Below, piece by piece: positions 36,331 through 47,310 of a DNA stretch of 64,000 bases; position 1 is the stretch's first letter; each line of letters opens with the position of its first letter. The DNA lies in contig JAKZAP010000004.1 of assembly GCA_023053575.1 (NCBI GenBank), positions 1,466,861-1,530,860 of the forward strand, written 5' to 3'. A program made the translations under genes and the position numbers. Origin of the DNA: Branchinecta lynchi (Eukaryota; Arthropoda; Branchiopoda; Anostraca; Branchinectidae). The notes under the pieces are model-generated. The model saw nothing but the letters and a program-made list of their open reading frames with translations. It was not told the DNA's origin and made no database searches.

Positions 36331-36670
36331 AGTGCCGTCTTTACCCTTATGCTGATTAGGCCACTGCTGGGGGGCCAGGGGAAACGAAAGGCCAAGCGGC
36401 CAGTTTAAATTGTTGACAAATCAAATCAGGCTACGGTTGCTAGCCGTATTGCCTTCTCCATATGATCACTGATGTGACCTGCTAAATTGCACTGTCGTCA
36501 TTTATGTTACCGAATTGTGTTCAGATGTGACCGTAGTTCTTCCCAGTGTGGTTCGACTCCACCAAGAATCGTGAGTGCTAATGTGCTGGCGTTTTTACGT
36601 TTTTAACTCGAGAAAAGTGGCCAAAAATCCATGGATGGCCTAGGGTCCACCAAAAGCTAAAGACGGCACT
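36331..36670. mobile_element. MITE with AGTGCCGTCTTTA ends (copy 2)
   Basis: Duplicate of 14799-15138. Confidence 0.7.
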
Positions 36671-37228
36671 GAATTCACTTCAGAAAAATCTAGCTCACAT
36701 GATTTGTAATAGTGCCAGCTCTTAACCCTTTCTTCTGGCGCAGTGAAATGTTTTGCCGAAAATTAAGGCTTGACGCTGACTATTTTAGGGCGAGTCTCGG
36801 CATGTCACTTACTCCCGCCATTATGGGGATTCCTTGGCGACCAACACGACATGACACTAGTTATGGTTTAGAGAAGCCACTTCGTGATCGGCCTTCCAGA
36901 CTTGTGGAAGTCTAGAGCAGTGATACCCACTGTACACTCGGATTAACTGTTTAAAAAACGATGTTTATAATTGAAACCAACTCTTCTGTGTGTAGTCGTG
37001 TTTAAAAGGGCCTTAAAAACGATGTTTATAAATGAAACCAATTCTTCTCTGTGTAGTCGTGAAACCTACGTTCACGACTCTTTGCTCACCAGCAGGGTGC
37101 GATTCGGTGACGCAGGGATTCTTAATTTCCTTCCATGAGCATAATGAATAACCATTCAGTAATTAGCAAAATAGTATCCACAACTTATAAATATTATCAT
37201 TCAATAAGTTCATCCGTTCGAAAATTTT

Positions 37229-37651
37229 GTGTGTCTTCTTCAAATTGTATTTATATTCTTGCTTGAAATGAACTGCAATATAGGACAAGTGTGTTTCTTG
37301 CTTAAGACGTTAACTATTATGGATGATTACCCACAACTTAGAGTAGGTCTTTGTGTCAAGCAGAAGCCTAAGATTGGACCAGGTCAAATATGCCCAAGTT
37401 TTTGTACGGACTTGAAAGATGTTAAAAGCAAGGGATTACCCACTCCCAGGCACTTGGTGTACACCAAAATTGATGAGAGTGTACAACCCGTCATAAGGGG
37501 TCATATCATAAGAGCCGGGTGCCTTATGACACGAACAACGGTACGGACAAACGATGAGATTTTTCGTGTTGGATTTGATGCCCATTATCTCATCTCGGAT
37601 TTTCCGCACAGAATTCGCGATGGTACCAAAAATTCCGCAACTCGGAAATAA
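37229..37651 (+). CDS. Unidentified open frame converging on LSM11
   Basis: The 140-codon frame has in-frame ATGs at 37268 and 37319. I do not recognise it. The C-terminal 90 residues have mixed, protein-like composition, with the segments CVKQKPKIGPGQICPSFC and IIRAGCLMTRTTV. The stop codon TAA is embedded in AATAAA (37647-37652), as can happen in a compact last exon. No repeat family seen in this window covers it. It could be the last exon of a plus-strand gene, an old mobile-element fragment, or chance. Confidence 0.3.
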   Translation: MCLLQIVFIFLLEMNCNIGQVCFLLKTLTIMDDYPQLRVGLCVKQKPKIGPGQICPSFCTDLKDVKSKGLPTPRHLVYTKIDESVQPVIRGHIIRAGCLMTRTTVRTNDEIFRVGFDAHYLISDFPHRIRDGTKNSATRK

Positions 37652-37671
37652 ATTCTACCGTAATTCACAAA

Positions 37672-37677
37672 TTTATT
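37672..37677 (-). promoter_or_regulatory. Polyadenylation signal for the LSm11-like gene
   Basis: TTTATT on the plus strand reads AATAAA on the minus strand, 159 bases past the stop codon. It lies 20-30 bp from a plus-strand AATAAA at 37647-37652, so two convergent transcripts may end over each other here. Copy 1 has the same arrangement near 16139. Confidence 0.4.
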
Positions 37678-37835
37678 AAAGTATAAAAAATACATGGCAC
37701 CTGAAAATCTAAATTTTTGGCAGCCCAATCGACTCCAGAGTTCCCTGAACGTCTGCCGCCGTCAGTTCAATGTCGCATTAAACGACCACTTGTCACCAGC
37801 ATTGCCAATAATGTCCTGGTTAATTAGAATCACGG

Positions 37836-38137
37836 CTATTCCATGCCAGTGTTGCCGCTAAGCACTGCGATCATGACAATTTGTTCTCCGCGGATGAGCA
37901 GCTGCTTGACATGCCTCTCACAGATTTCAGTCCCTTTTGTCTTTTCGATCACACGAGCGATTGTAAATAAATCCATTGGATTCTTCTTCTCTTCGCTGCC
38001 GGTGGCGTAAATCTCCTCGTCGTCGGACTTGCCCGACGCTAATCGCTGACAGGACTCGAAGGGGCGATCGTTTTTAACCGGCATTCCTCCCGATGAACTG
38101 ACTGCTAGTCCGGCGAGTGAAATGCTGTCGACATCTC
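37836..38137 (-). CDS. LSM11: LSm11-like protein, terminal exon with Sm2 motif
   Basis: The acceptor TTTTCTCGCTCTAG|GAGATG opens a frame of 99 codons plus a stop (TAG at 37836-37838). The first part is a polar, acidic spacer with SDDEEIYATGSEEKK and MDLFTIARVIEK. The Sm2 motif follows near residue 73 of the exon: ERHVKQLLIRGEQIVMIAVL. The family ends in a very similar RH.NQIFIRGENVLLV strand pair. Sm1 and Sm2 are about 85 residues apart, far more than in canonical Sm proteins, and a long insertion at this point is a hallmark of LSm11. The whole predicted protein is about 237 residues without the candidate linker exon and about 291 with it, against about 360 in vertebrates. Confidence 0.82.
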
Positions 38138-38236
38138 CTAGAGCGAGAAAATGAAAATCTCATCATCTTCTTCCAAGCCCTTCGTCATTAGCTGAAAGCT
38201 GTTGCTATAAAAAAGAATAAAGATACTAAAGCCACT

Positions 38237-38770
38237 ATCTTACCTATTATAAATATTCCTTCAGCCCAAGCTGACAGCGAGTCATATTTACTAGTGCAAA
38301 ACGGACACGTCAGCTGAATTTTATTAGAGCTATTTTTAGGTCCTTCTTGACAAGGGTCCTCTTCAGGCTCACAGGTGCTCAAGTTGGTAAAATGAACTTG
38401 TGGGAAACACGAATCGAGGTTGTCAACAAGATAGCCACTGTACAATTCGTTGCCAGGTCCAAGATAGTTATATCCTGGGAATAGTAGTCACTTATGCTCT
38501 TCTTGGCAACCGCTTTAGCCATACTAACCCAAAGTGAGTCAGACCCCCGTATTTGTAGAGGTCCGGATGGCACAGTATGACCATAGTTTGTAAACCGCTA
38601 AAATAACTTAGTCAGATTGAAGAGGGCTCGTGGCACTTTTCTTGTGTTGCCCACAAGTTCGTTTTTCCAAATTGAGCAGCTTCGAGCCTGAAGAAGACCC
38701 TTGCCAAGAAAGGCCGAAATATAGCTCTAACAAAATTCAGCTGACGTATCCTTTTTGCACTATCAAATCT
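38237..38770. mobile_element. Long foldback element with 200-bp loop (copy 2)
   Basis: Duplicate of 16704-17236. In true context it lies in the LSM11 intron, 100 bp before the terminal exon. Confidence 0.7.
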
Positions 38771-39104
38771 TGCCTATTTTTTTTCCGGTGGTGTGTAGGG
38801 AGGATCTCTCGATTTAGACGAGTCTCCAGTAGCTTTTAGCCGAAAACAAGGATTGATTTTCACAGCGGTTCGAAACTGTTGCAGTAGTAGCAACTGTAGG
38901 CATAAACTGTACGAGACTTATTGGCCCAAACACACATTCAACCGACGTGTACGTCCTTTGTACCTTACTTCGTCCACCACTTCAATTCCATGCTGTAATT
39001 AATAATGTTGACTTTATATATTAATTTGTTTATTGTAAACCATGTGTATTGTGCATTGTTGTTATCAGAGTGTTTTCTATAATGTTATTATATGTAAAGG
39101 TATC

Positions 39105-39348
39105 TTGGCGTCAAGGCTAGAACACATTTTTCTATTTTTGACAAAATATCATGCCACGGGGTAATCCGACCAATCGCGATACAGAGATTCGTAGTTACCA
39201 CGCTTACTACGCTCCCGAACATGGTAAGCAAATAGTTACTCTTAGTTACTATTCCGAGAAGGTCGGAACGGTCAGCGTAGTAACTTTTTATGGGTTGGAA
39301 CGAAAATAGTAACTAATAGTTACATTGTTACAAGGGCGGAACACGCTC
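39105..39348. mobile_element. AGTTACTA-rich MITE, 5' truncated (copy 2)
   Basis: Duplicate of 17571-17812, two bases longer. Confidence 0.7.
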
Positions 39349-41389
39349 AGTATAAGTGAAAGGGTAATGCGTTAATAGACTGTCATATCTCAGCACTATT
39401 AAGTCGAACTTTATCCGGTTCCCTCCGGACATACTAACTAGAATAAGTATGAGCCTCTTAGTAAAAGAGCAAAGATAAGCCTTTCGCAAAAGGCCGGATC
39501 TTATAGGGAATAATTCGGCCACGTGGAGCTCTTCCAAGAAAAGAAAAAACTCATCTCCGACACTAACTAGAACCGAGTCAGTCGCAACGATAAAATGAAT
39601 ACGATCCTGCCCGCTAATAACGTAAAGATGGACGCTTCACAGGGACTCGTTAAAGAAGTCAAAGGCGCTATTTGGGGGGGGGGGGGGGATTGCCTCCCTA
39701 GATTTCTAAATTTTGTATTTATATTTTGTCTCCTAAACAGGTTTCAAAATAATAATAAAAAAGTGACGGCGTCAATTTAAGGTATTTTCGAAGAAAATTG
39801 CCACAAAAAGAGTAATTAAATTTTGAGTGTGAGTAATGAACTTCGGATGGGGCCAAAAAAAATAATCTTTGCCCCCCCCCCTCAAGTTTAGCTAAAATGG
39901 CGCCACTGAAAGAAGTTAACCGATATGGCAGAAAATGCAAGAGGAACCATTACAGTCGGTTAATGTTACACAAGTTTGTATTTTTTTTCTAGCAAAAATA
40001 TTAATTCCAGTCCTAGTCAAAGAATGCCAAAGTGTCAGTTGTCATCCATCTATATTTAGATAGTTGTGTGCCAAGACAGCACACGAATGTGTGCTTGGCT
40101 ACAAGAGGACACTAACTAATAAGAATTAGAAAACAAGCAGAATTAATACACTAATTATACTGATCAAGAAAGAAAAAAAAACAAAAAAACTTGTCATTTC
40201 TACTACAACCATTAGTAAATTTTTATCATGTTTATTCCTTAATATCAGTTGTACAACATGATAGCTTAGGACTGTCTAACATTATATGTATATATAGTTA
40301 GTGTCTAACTTTATATGTTAGACACAACTAAAGATACATTTAAACAGGCGGGGAAATTTCACTTTCTTCCATGAAAATTCACGAGTGTCGTCCAAATCTA
40401 ACTTTTCCAATTGACCATATTCCTCTTCAGCGCTTCCAAGCGGACTAGTTTCTGTTAATCCCCCTATGCCTCACCATCAGCACTTGGATCAAACATGGTA
40501 GAATAGATCCACAGGTTGGTGAGTGGAAAACCTGTCATCTGTCTTCCAGGTAATGGAGCTTTGCATATGTCTCAGCAGCAGAAAATGAAAGTCACCCACT
40601 ACCCTATGGATCTGACTTTTTACTATGTCTACGCAAGTGTTATGAGGCAATGGGGGACTAACAGAAACTAGTCCACTTGGAGCGCTGAACTGTAATTAGG
40701 CCAATTAAGGCATTTACTTTGAACTGAGTCACTCGCAAAACTTCACGCCAATAACATATTGCCTGTCAGACACAGATAACGTACTATTTTTAACCGCATC
40801 TCCAGTCTGATTTACTGCTTGCTGTGGTTACTATATTACACTTGAAGACCAACTGGAAATTCCCTGTTGATACCATGTAACAAAGTTGTCAAATCAGAAG
40901 CCATAAATCACTTCCATTAAGTGCTTTTTCGCAAAAAAATAAATAAATCAAAGTCGCGGTTCCACATTTCGCACACTTGGTTTCATCTAGAAATATACTA
41001 AACATGTCGAATGACACACGTTGGACACTGGAAATGAATAGTTGCGATTATATTTGGACTCGTTTAATACTTTGTTTAGATCAGTCTTACGGCCAAACTA
41101 AGGCGCAAGAGCTAATGAACTAAAATTGTTTGATTTATACGGCTGCTGCATTTCTGTTGTCTGTTTTTTTCTTCTTTTCGTCGGTCCGATCTTTCTTCGT
41201 TAAAAGTTACTTATGACAAATTTTCAAAATTATTTCTTGGTTTCAATCGTCCTGGCTGAATGGGCTAACGCGCCGAACTCTCAAGAGAAGGGTCGCTGGT
41301 TCGAGTCTCGGTGGTACCGAATGTTTAGGGTGAGGTTAGTGGGCGAGGGAAGTTGATGGCTTTCCCCGTAAAACAAGCCACCCAGCTTA

Positions 41390-41725
41390 AATGAGTGCCT
41401 CAAACCGTCCCCACAACCTAAATTCTACTATGACCGGCAAACTTTAATCTCAACGTAAACGCGCGTTTTCAGTGGGCAGTGGTGAGCTTGGCTAAGACTG
41501 CTTAGTGCCTGAACAAAAAAAAAAATCATAAATCTAATAAATCTACATACAACACAGATACAAGCCAGAGGTACCACAAATCACACGGAAGTTCCCACTA
41601 TCTGAAAATCGATTATCCGTGAATAGCAGAACAACAAAGTAACGCATTTTCAGCGGGTCTTCAATAAGTGATGCGTAGCTGGATTGTCCTATCCAAGCCC
41701 TTTCAGTTAAACTTTAATCACGCAT
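41390..41725 (+). repeat. Dispersed repeat shared with 63540-63865
   Basis: Matching blocks in the same order: CCGTCCCCACAAC, TTTTCAGTGGGCAGTGG, TAGTGCCTGAACAAAAA, CGCAAATCACACGGAA, GAATAGC.GAACAAC, AAGTAACGCATTTTCAGCGG and ATTGTCCTATCC. Its first 175 bp are within the duplicated block; the rest is the single-copy continuation. A shorter relative is near 13275-13430. Confidence 0.65.
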
Positions 41726-42232
41726 CGCACTCCCGGCAAAGGGAAGAGTATCAGGAGATCGACAACTGCGCTACATGAACATTAACGGTTTGCATGCGAA
41801 AATTTGCTTTCTGGTTTCACTAATTCGTAAAGGAATATGTGTGAGTTTCCGACATCAACCAATAAATACCCCATCCTTTCGAATATTTCAAATGCCATCT
41901 TTCCTTTGTATTACCTTCCTTGCTTGAAAGTAGTTGCTTGAACATCTAGTACCTAAAATCTTTTCCATGGACCATGACAAGGGTTGGTTTGTACGAAGCA
42001 TAAGCTGGAGATATATTTAGGATTACGAAGTCCAGGTACGAAAATTTTACTAGATGAACTAACTTGTTACATTCCAGGTTTTCGGAGTGTCGTGGCCCGT
42101 TCAGTAAGCAGACAGACGATGGCATAAGAAAAGGATATAGTGGGAGCTGTTTTTTTCTGGGTAAGGTGTGATAAACTTACTACCATATTCTAGGCAAGTA
42201 GTGGTGCAGAATATAACAAATATATCGAGTAA

Positions 42233-42328
42233 CTATTCTTTCAGCTCAAGCTGACTGCGAATAAGTTAGACAGAACAAAACGGATACGTCAGCTGAATTT
42301 TATTAGAGCTATATTTCGCCCCTTCTTC
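42233..42328. mobile_element. Foldback family, left arm only
   Basis: TTCTTTCAGCTCAAGCTGAC, CAAAACGGATACGTCAGCTG and CTATATTTCGCCCCTTCTTC, then an abrupt switch to the CTTAC tail of the LINE at 42329. The LINE either inserted into or recombined with this element. Confidence 0.6.
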
Positions 42329-43033
42329 GTAAGGTAAGGTAAGAAACATTTTATTGACAAATATAAATGAACCTCATGTTGTTTAAAAGCGATTTGCACA
42401 GTTTGCACATTCGTACGAAATGTGACGAAACTTCTGACAGTGTGTTCATTAATGTGTTAGTTCTGTCCCTGAGCCACCAGTATTCACCACGAACTCAATT
42501 TTTATTTTTTGCCCTGTTTAAACCACCTTTGTTCTTGCTGGTATCCTTCTTTTCTCCGTGATTGCCGGCCTCCGACCAAGAAGCAGGGGCGTCCCGAGGG
42601 CTTGGCATAAGAAAACGACGCTTCACTAATTCTGATTTATTTGAAAAAATTATTAATAAAATCCTAGCATAAGGCATTATATATAAAAAAAAACAACTAA
42701 CACACATCAACACTAGAGTTTTAGGACAAGATAGTTAATAAATAAAACAAACACAAATTGCAACACGATAATTTGTGCCAACAGACATACAACGTAAGAA
42801 AAAACACAAAAAAAAGGGCTTGCGGCAATGGTCTGATCTTCCTCTGAGAACACACAAAAATGAATAAAGTGAAATAAATCAGAAAGAAGACATATAATTG
42901 CTAGATTACATATACCTTTTGAGAGGCCTTTTAAAAACTGTTTTATCTTTGGACGCTCTAACAGTTTCGGGCAATGAATTCCATACTTTTATACCTGTAT
43001 GACGAATAGGAAAACTAGACCTTTTACAAGGCA
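42329..43033 (-). mobile_element. Truncated LINE: reverse-transcriptase C-terminus and 3' UTR
   Basis: Reading the minus strand from 43033, the frame gives CKRSSFPIRHTGIKVWNSLP, then ETVRASKDKTVFKRPLKRYM and a stop at 42906-42908. The PIRH.G.KVWNSLP...VR...S...FK..LK.Y pattern is the typical end of the ORF2 protein in CR1/L2/jockey-type non-LTR retrotransposons. About 570 bp of 3' UTR follow, with AATAAA, ending in a short repeat of CTTAC at 42329. The 5' side is cut at 43033, where a poly-G element end (GGCCCGCATCAAGG) begins. The LINE tail abuts a broken foldback element at 42233-42328. Confidence 0.7.
42906..43033 (-). pseudogene. LINE ORF2 C-terminal fragment
   Basis: About 42 codons with the VWNSLPETVR motif, ending in a genuine stop. 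This is only the tail of a reverse transcriptase; the catalytic domain is absent. A poly-G repeat interrupts it upstream. Confidence 0.65.
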
Positions 43034-43884
43034 GGCCCGCATCAAGGAATTTATTTCGGAGGCGAGGGGGGGCACTATTTACAAATGTTTACAAACTTCT
43101 GCTAAGCTAATCACTTCTTCAGCAATATTTTCAAAACAAACCACAGACCTAGATGACGTAGACCTTATGATACCTATAAGTAGCTCCCCCCATTTTGAAA
43201 GAAAAGTTTTTTTTCAAAATGGAAAAATAATTGTGTCCCATTTAATTAAAAAGCTCATCACACCTCAGAAGAACATGGCCCAGCCCTTCATCACTCGAAC
43301 TACGAGAAGATAACTTCACCAATTCGCCAAGAAATCGCGTCCTATATTATACACAATGTGATAAAAATAAGTGATATAGTCTGCACGGGTTATTTTGGTT
43401 AATTTTTTTAGGCGTTAATGGGAGGCCAAGGTTTGCCAGTCAAGGCTATACTGAGCGTGCAACCGAATATCAGTCAATCTGAACCGTATTCTGAGCTAGC
43501 GCAGCCGCTATAGAATTGGCGACCTTCAAACGCTCACGTTTTTAAGTCTTTGCGGAAATCACAGTTCGGAACGAATGAACGATTTTTGCAAAGTTGTAGA
43601 GCGAACCAGTTTCCTGGGGGGGGGGGGGGGAGAATCTTAGAAATTAGCCCATGGATAGTTAGATTTTCAGCAGCACCCAAGAGCTGGGTACGGGCAGACC
43701 AAGCCCAGAGAACTTCCAAACTACCCGGTGGAAGGGATTTAAAATCAGATGATACGTTTTCAAAATAATTTGTTCAAACCCTGTCATCCTTGCGAAATTT
43801 TGCACTTATAAGTCCATTAGTCCACAGTAGATATCTTCAAACGATATATCATTTGGCCAAAATTGGCACATCTTGGCCAAAAAG

Positions 43885-44299
43885 TGAAAAAATATTTGGC
43901 CAAAAGATAAACTTTCATGATCCCCCAAGGGCCCATGAGCATTTATGGCTCAAGGGTTTTGCTTACAAATGAATTTCTAGGATAAATATTCCTTCAGCCC
44001 AAGCTGACTGCGAATCATATTTGTTAAGAACTTGTAGGTTAGGTTTCCCACAAGTTCGTTTTTCCAACTTGAGCGGTTTTGAGCCTGAAGAGGACCCTTG
44101 CCAAGAAGGGCCGAAATACAGCTCCAATAAAATTCAGCTGACGTATCCGCTTTGCACTATCAAATATGAATTTGTAGGCCTTAACGTGTGCATCATAGCC
44201 GCTAAAAGCCAAAAAATGCTTTTGACAAAATTATACATTTTCATGATCCCCAAGGGCCCATAATTATTTGTGCCTCAAGGGTCTAGCTTACAAATGATT
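43885..44299. repeat. Direct repeats flanking a foldback element
   Basis: 43885-43978 and 44208-44299 share TTTCATGATCCCC..AAGGGCCCAT, then CTCAAGGGT.T.GCTTACAAATGA. The foldback at 43982-44164 sits between them. Too long and too diverged for a simple target duplication. Confidence 0.55.
43982..44164. mobile_element. Foldback family member, short left arm
   Basis: It opens AAATATTCCTTCAGCCCAAG and soon passes to the right arm: TTGAGCCTGAAGAGGACCC, AAGAAGGGCCGAAATAC and TTCAGCTGACGTATCCGC, ending TTTGCACTATCAAAT. Diverged 90-bp direct repeats flank it (43885-43978 and 44208-44299). Confidence 0.65.
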
Positions 44300-45212
44300 A
44301 CAATAACCCAACAGTTTGAAAAATTCCAACTTTCATCCTCTGACACAACATAGCAAGTACTTCCAGCCCTTGTTCATAGTTGATTTGGTTTTGAGACCAC
44401 CGCCCAACGAACCAACAGACCTAACAGACCACCCCAGTAGCGTAAAAACACCCACGGTGGTGACCAGGGTAGGGGGTCACAGAAGGATAATAAATTGTGA
44501 TAGAAATAGTGGTTTAGGCTAATCAAAGATATACTTGACAACTTTATTTCGGTTGCTTCTTTCTTACACGAATGTAAGACTGGTAATTATTTAGGTTGCG
44601 ACCCGGCGGATCTGCTATCGGGAATATTTCCTCAGACCCCTCACTGACGGAATCCTCGACTTTCTGCAATTTCCCGACGTTAATAAAAGCATAATAAAAA
44701 AAGGCTTTCAGTTATAGTTTCTGGCAAACGAAGGAATTCCTGCTATAAAACTTTGACAGTCAAAAATTCTCTCCGAAAAATCTAGTATATCTCCCAGATT
44801 GAGACATGGATAGACGGCAAAGTGTCAAACGCGAATGTTATTTTATGCCTTCGCTTTCCTCTTCAGAAGCGCTAACCACGTCCGAAACGAATCATCTGTG
44901 AATAATTAGCATTCGGATATTTGTGAATTTCATAATCCTTACGAATTCATATTACGCAACGTCTTCTGTAATTTTTAGTCTTTGGTTTGCTTGAAAGGAG
45001 TTGCTATTTGGGACAGAAATATTTGGGATCTGAAATTTTGTTTCACTCTTTTTTTCTTCTAGAAGATAACGGGTAAACAAATGTTGCAATTTCCAGTCTC
45101 TAATTTAACGGACTTTAAGATAAAAAGACGAGGCAGAATATGAGAATCTGATGAAGAAAACGGGCAAGTACCCAAACTGAAGAATGACAAAAAACAAGTT
45201 CTTTTTATAAGT

Positions 45213-45316
45213 CCATTCACCAGTTTGAGTGGCTTGAGCCTGAAGAGGACCCTTGCCAAGAAGGACATATATATAGCTCTAATACAATTCAGCTGACGTA
45301 TCCGTTTTGCACTGTC
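45213..45316. mobile_element. Foldback family, right arm only
   Basis: CTTGAGCCTGAAGAGGACCC, CCAAGAAGGACATATATATA and ATTCAGCTGACGTATCCG, ending TTTTGCACTGTCTAG. The left arm is missing. Confidence 0.6.
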
Positions 45317-45826
45317 TAGTATATCGGGTATTAAAGCAACCATGACATGATTTTTTTTCTTCTGTCAATCACACGAAAGCGGGTACAAAAAAGGTGACAG
45401 GATAGCAATTATTGTTTTTTCAAAAAAAAACTTCCCCCATTTTTACAGTGAAAATATCATTTTTAGTTAGCGTTGTGCTTTAACCCCGTGTATCAGACGA
45501 TTTTTTCGAATTTTCCCGCCTGAAATCAGCCATGACAAAGTGAACAGATTTTGACCCGATCTAAGGCTGATCTAAGGTTAGTTTCTTCTTCGGATCCAGC
45601 GGACTTTTGGCCTCGGGCGGTTTGCAGGCTACCATAATATTAATACCGAATTTGTTGGATGCATACAAAGAAAAAAACAAGTTGCATAGCTTGGTTTCCG
45701 AAAAAAAATAAACAATATAAATGGCACTTTTCTTTTTTACACAAGGGACTTGTATAATAGGGACTTGTATCCTATGGTCGGCTTCTACCAGACTATTGTA
45801 GTGGTTTGCGAACTCTGTTCACAAGC

Positions 45827-45899
45827 CCCTAGGTAGCTCAGTTGGTAGAGTCTTGTAAATAGTAAACAGGAGGCCTGGGTTCAAATCCCGGCTGAGGAG
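45827..45899 (+). tRNA. Degenerate tRNA-Thr-like domain of a third SINE unit
   Basis: TAGCTCAGTTGGTAGAG gives a good A box and CTGGGTTCAAATCCCGG a good T arm. The anticodon arm is scrambled. The lead (GGCTTCTACCAGACTATTG) and tail (TTTTTATCTTTCAGTTCACT) match the other units. The unit spans about 45755-45932. Confidence 0.45.
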
Positions 45900-46718
45900 C
45901 ATTTTTATCTTTCAGTTCACTACTTATAAAAAATAAACACTTAAAGCAAAAGAAACAACAAGAAGAAAAACGGAGAATGACGAAACAATCCTTGAGGAGG
46001 AAAAGGCCAAAATACTTTCAGACACTTTTCCTATAAGACTAAGATCCTCCGCCGCTCGCATAAAGGAGATGAGATTATTCGAATTTCCGATTTCGAAGAC
46101 GATCTGGCTTAATTCCAAATTGCTGGTGAAAAACCATAATTCGATCAATTCGAAAATTTCGAAAAATACTTCCTGACGAAAACTGCAGCTTTTTGCTGAA
46201 ACTGTCCCTTCAGCAAAAAAGTCTGGGGTTATTGGAAACAAAACAAAAGGTAAGGGAAAAAGAACTAGTACGTTTTCCAAAAGAAGCGAAACGTTGCATG
46301 CCATTAAATTGTTCTTTGGGTCCGCATGGTTCTTATTTTGTTTTATTTTTGGAAGTGAGTTAGTTTGTTAATCGATGAAGACGGTTGCCTGAAAAACTAT
46401 ACAAAACTGTATTTTTCCCTAGAGATTTTTCCCATCTTAGAGCTTAACAATTAGCTCAACAAGAAAAACCCGGATGATCTCGCTTTTCCTTCTTTTATAA
46501 TGAACGGTGTGCTTAGCGCTAAATGTTAAGTATGTTTTCCGTAGAAAACCTAAATCCGAATATTCCTAGGTCCCCGCATTTCCGGACCATACCGTAAAAT
46601 AAATGATACCGGCCCCGCCAAAATGCTCAAACAAACATGTTCTAGATAGCACTAGAGCCAATCAAAGCGAGAAAGGCGAAGCAAAATGTTACTGTTATAT
46701 TTTTGACACGAACAAACA

Positions 46719-47058
46719 TTAAAGGACCTCTCTTACCTATAATACTAACGCAACCTACTTCCATAGTCACTCCATATACTTCTATACCCGGTGACCCCCA
46801 ATTTCGTACAGTACATTCTAACCCCTCTAACAAAATCCCGCTGATTTTCTCACTTGCCGTGTTTTGCTACTTTCGATGTGTATCACGTTGTCTGCGAGAA
46901 GTTTTTCCATCAGAAAAACCGGTTATGTAAATTTTTTCACTGTTTTCGCTGTAAGTCAGGCTAACAGCCAAAACTGTGGGTTATCTGTTGAAAGCATAGC
47001 CTAGTTTTAACTTATAATACTATAAGTTGAATAGTAAATAGTGCGAGGGGTCCTTTAA
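46719..47058. mobile_element. TTAA-flanked MITE, intact ends
   Basis: TTAAAGGACC at the left and GGTCCTTTAA at the right: a short inverted repeat enclosed by TTAA on both sides, the target-site signature of piggyBac-type elements. No transposase. It is 340 bp long and lies in the LSM11 intron, about 115 bp past the Sm1 exon donor. Confidence 0.75.
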
Positions 47059-47171
47059 TCGTCTTTGTCCGTCGTATATTTTTTGATCAAAATGAAAATT
47101 AATAATTTGCACGTCCTTAGCTCTGTCCTTTTGTCTGCCTGTACGCCTCCATAAATACACTAAATATTTAC

Positions 47172-47310
47172 CTAACGCAAGGGACTTTCTGTTTGATTTC
47201 CTGGCAAAGACTTCGTCGACGTCTGTTAATGCCAAGTTCCAGTGCTTGTCGAAAGCGGAAATAAAACCCACACAGAATCCTCGGACAGTTACAGCTCCTC
47301 GCGTCCATAC
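47172..47310 (-). CDS. LSM11: LSm11-like protein, Sm1-motif exon
   Basis: The 139-bp exon is bounded by TATTTACAG| and GCGTTAG|GTAAAT and encodes 46 residues plus one base. Residues 1-14 (VWTRGAVTVRGFCV) are the first two Sm strands. They are followed by GFISAFDKHWNLALTDVDEV, the Sm1 signature as it appears in LSm11, recalled as [20 protein letters not shown]. Together with LSm10, LSm11 replaces SmD1 and SmD2 in the U7 Sm ring, which acts in the nucleus to process replication-dependent histone pre-mRNAs. The exon leaves one base (G) that joins the GA opening of the terminal exon to give a glycine codon, so the phases agree over a 9.0 kb intron. A TTAA-type MITE lies in that intron, about 115 bp beyond the donor. 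Confidence 0.85.

Larger units (their letters stand above)
21533..41564. repeat. Copy 2 of the 20 kb duplicated block
   Basis: This is the second copy of 1-20027. It is physically continuous with the single-copy DNA to its right (41565 onward), which holds the rest of the LSM11-like gene, so this copy is in its genuine context. Every repeat listed in copy 1 recurs here at an offset of about 21.53 kb. Confidence 0.97.

Noticed and set aside
45924..46304. A 126-codon minus-strand frame, and a plus-strand frame with ETILEEEKAKILSD
   Set aside because: The minus frame is hydrophobic only because it mirrors A-rich DNA behind a SINE. The plus frame looks slightly like a coiled coil but is short, has no start or splice support, and I cannot place it.
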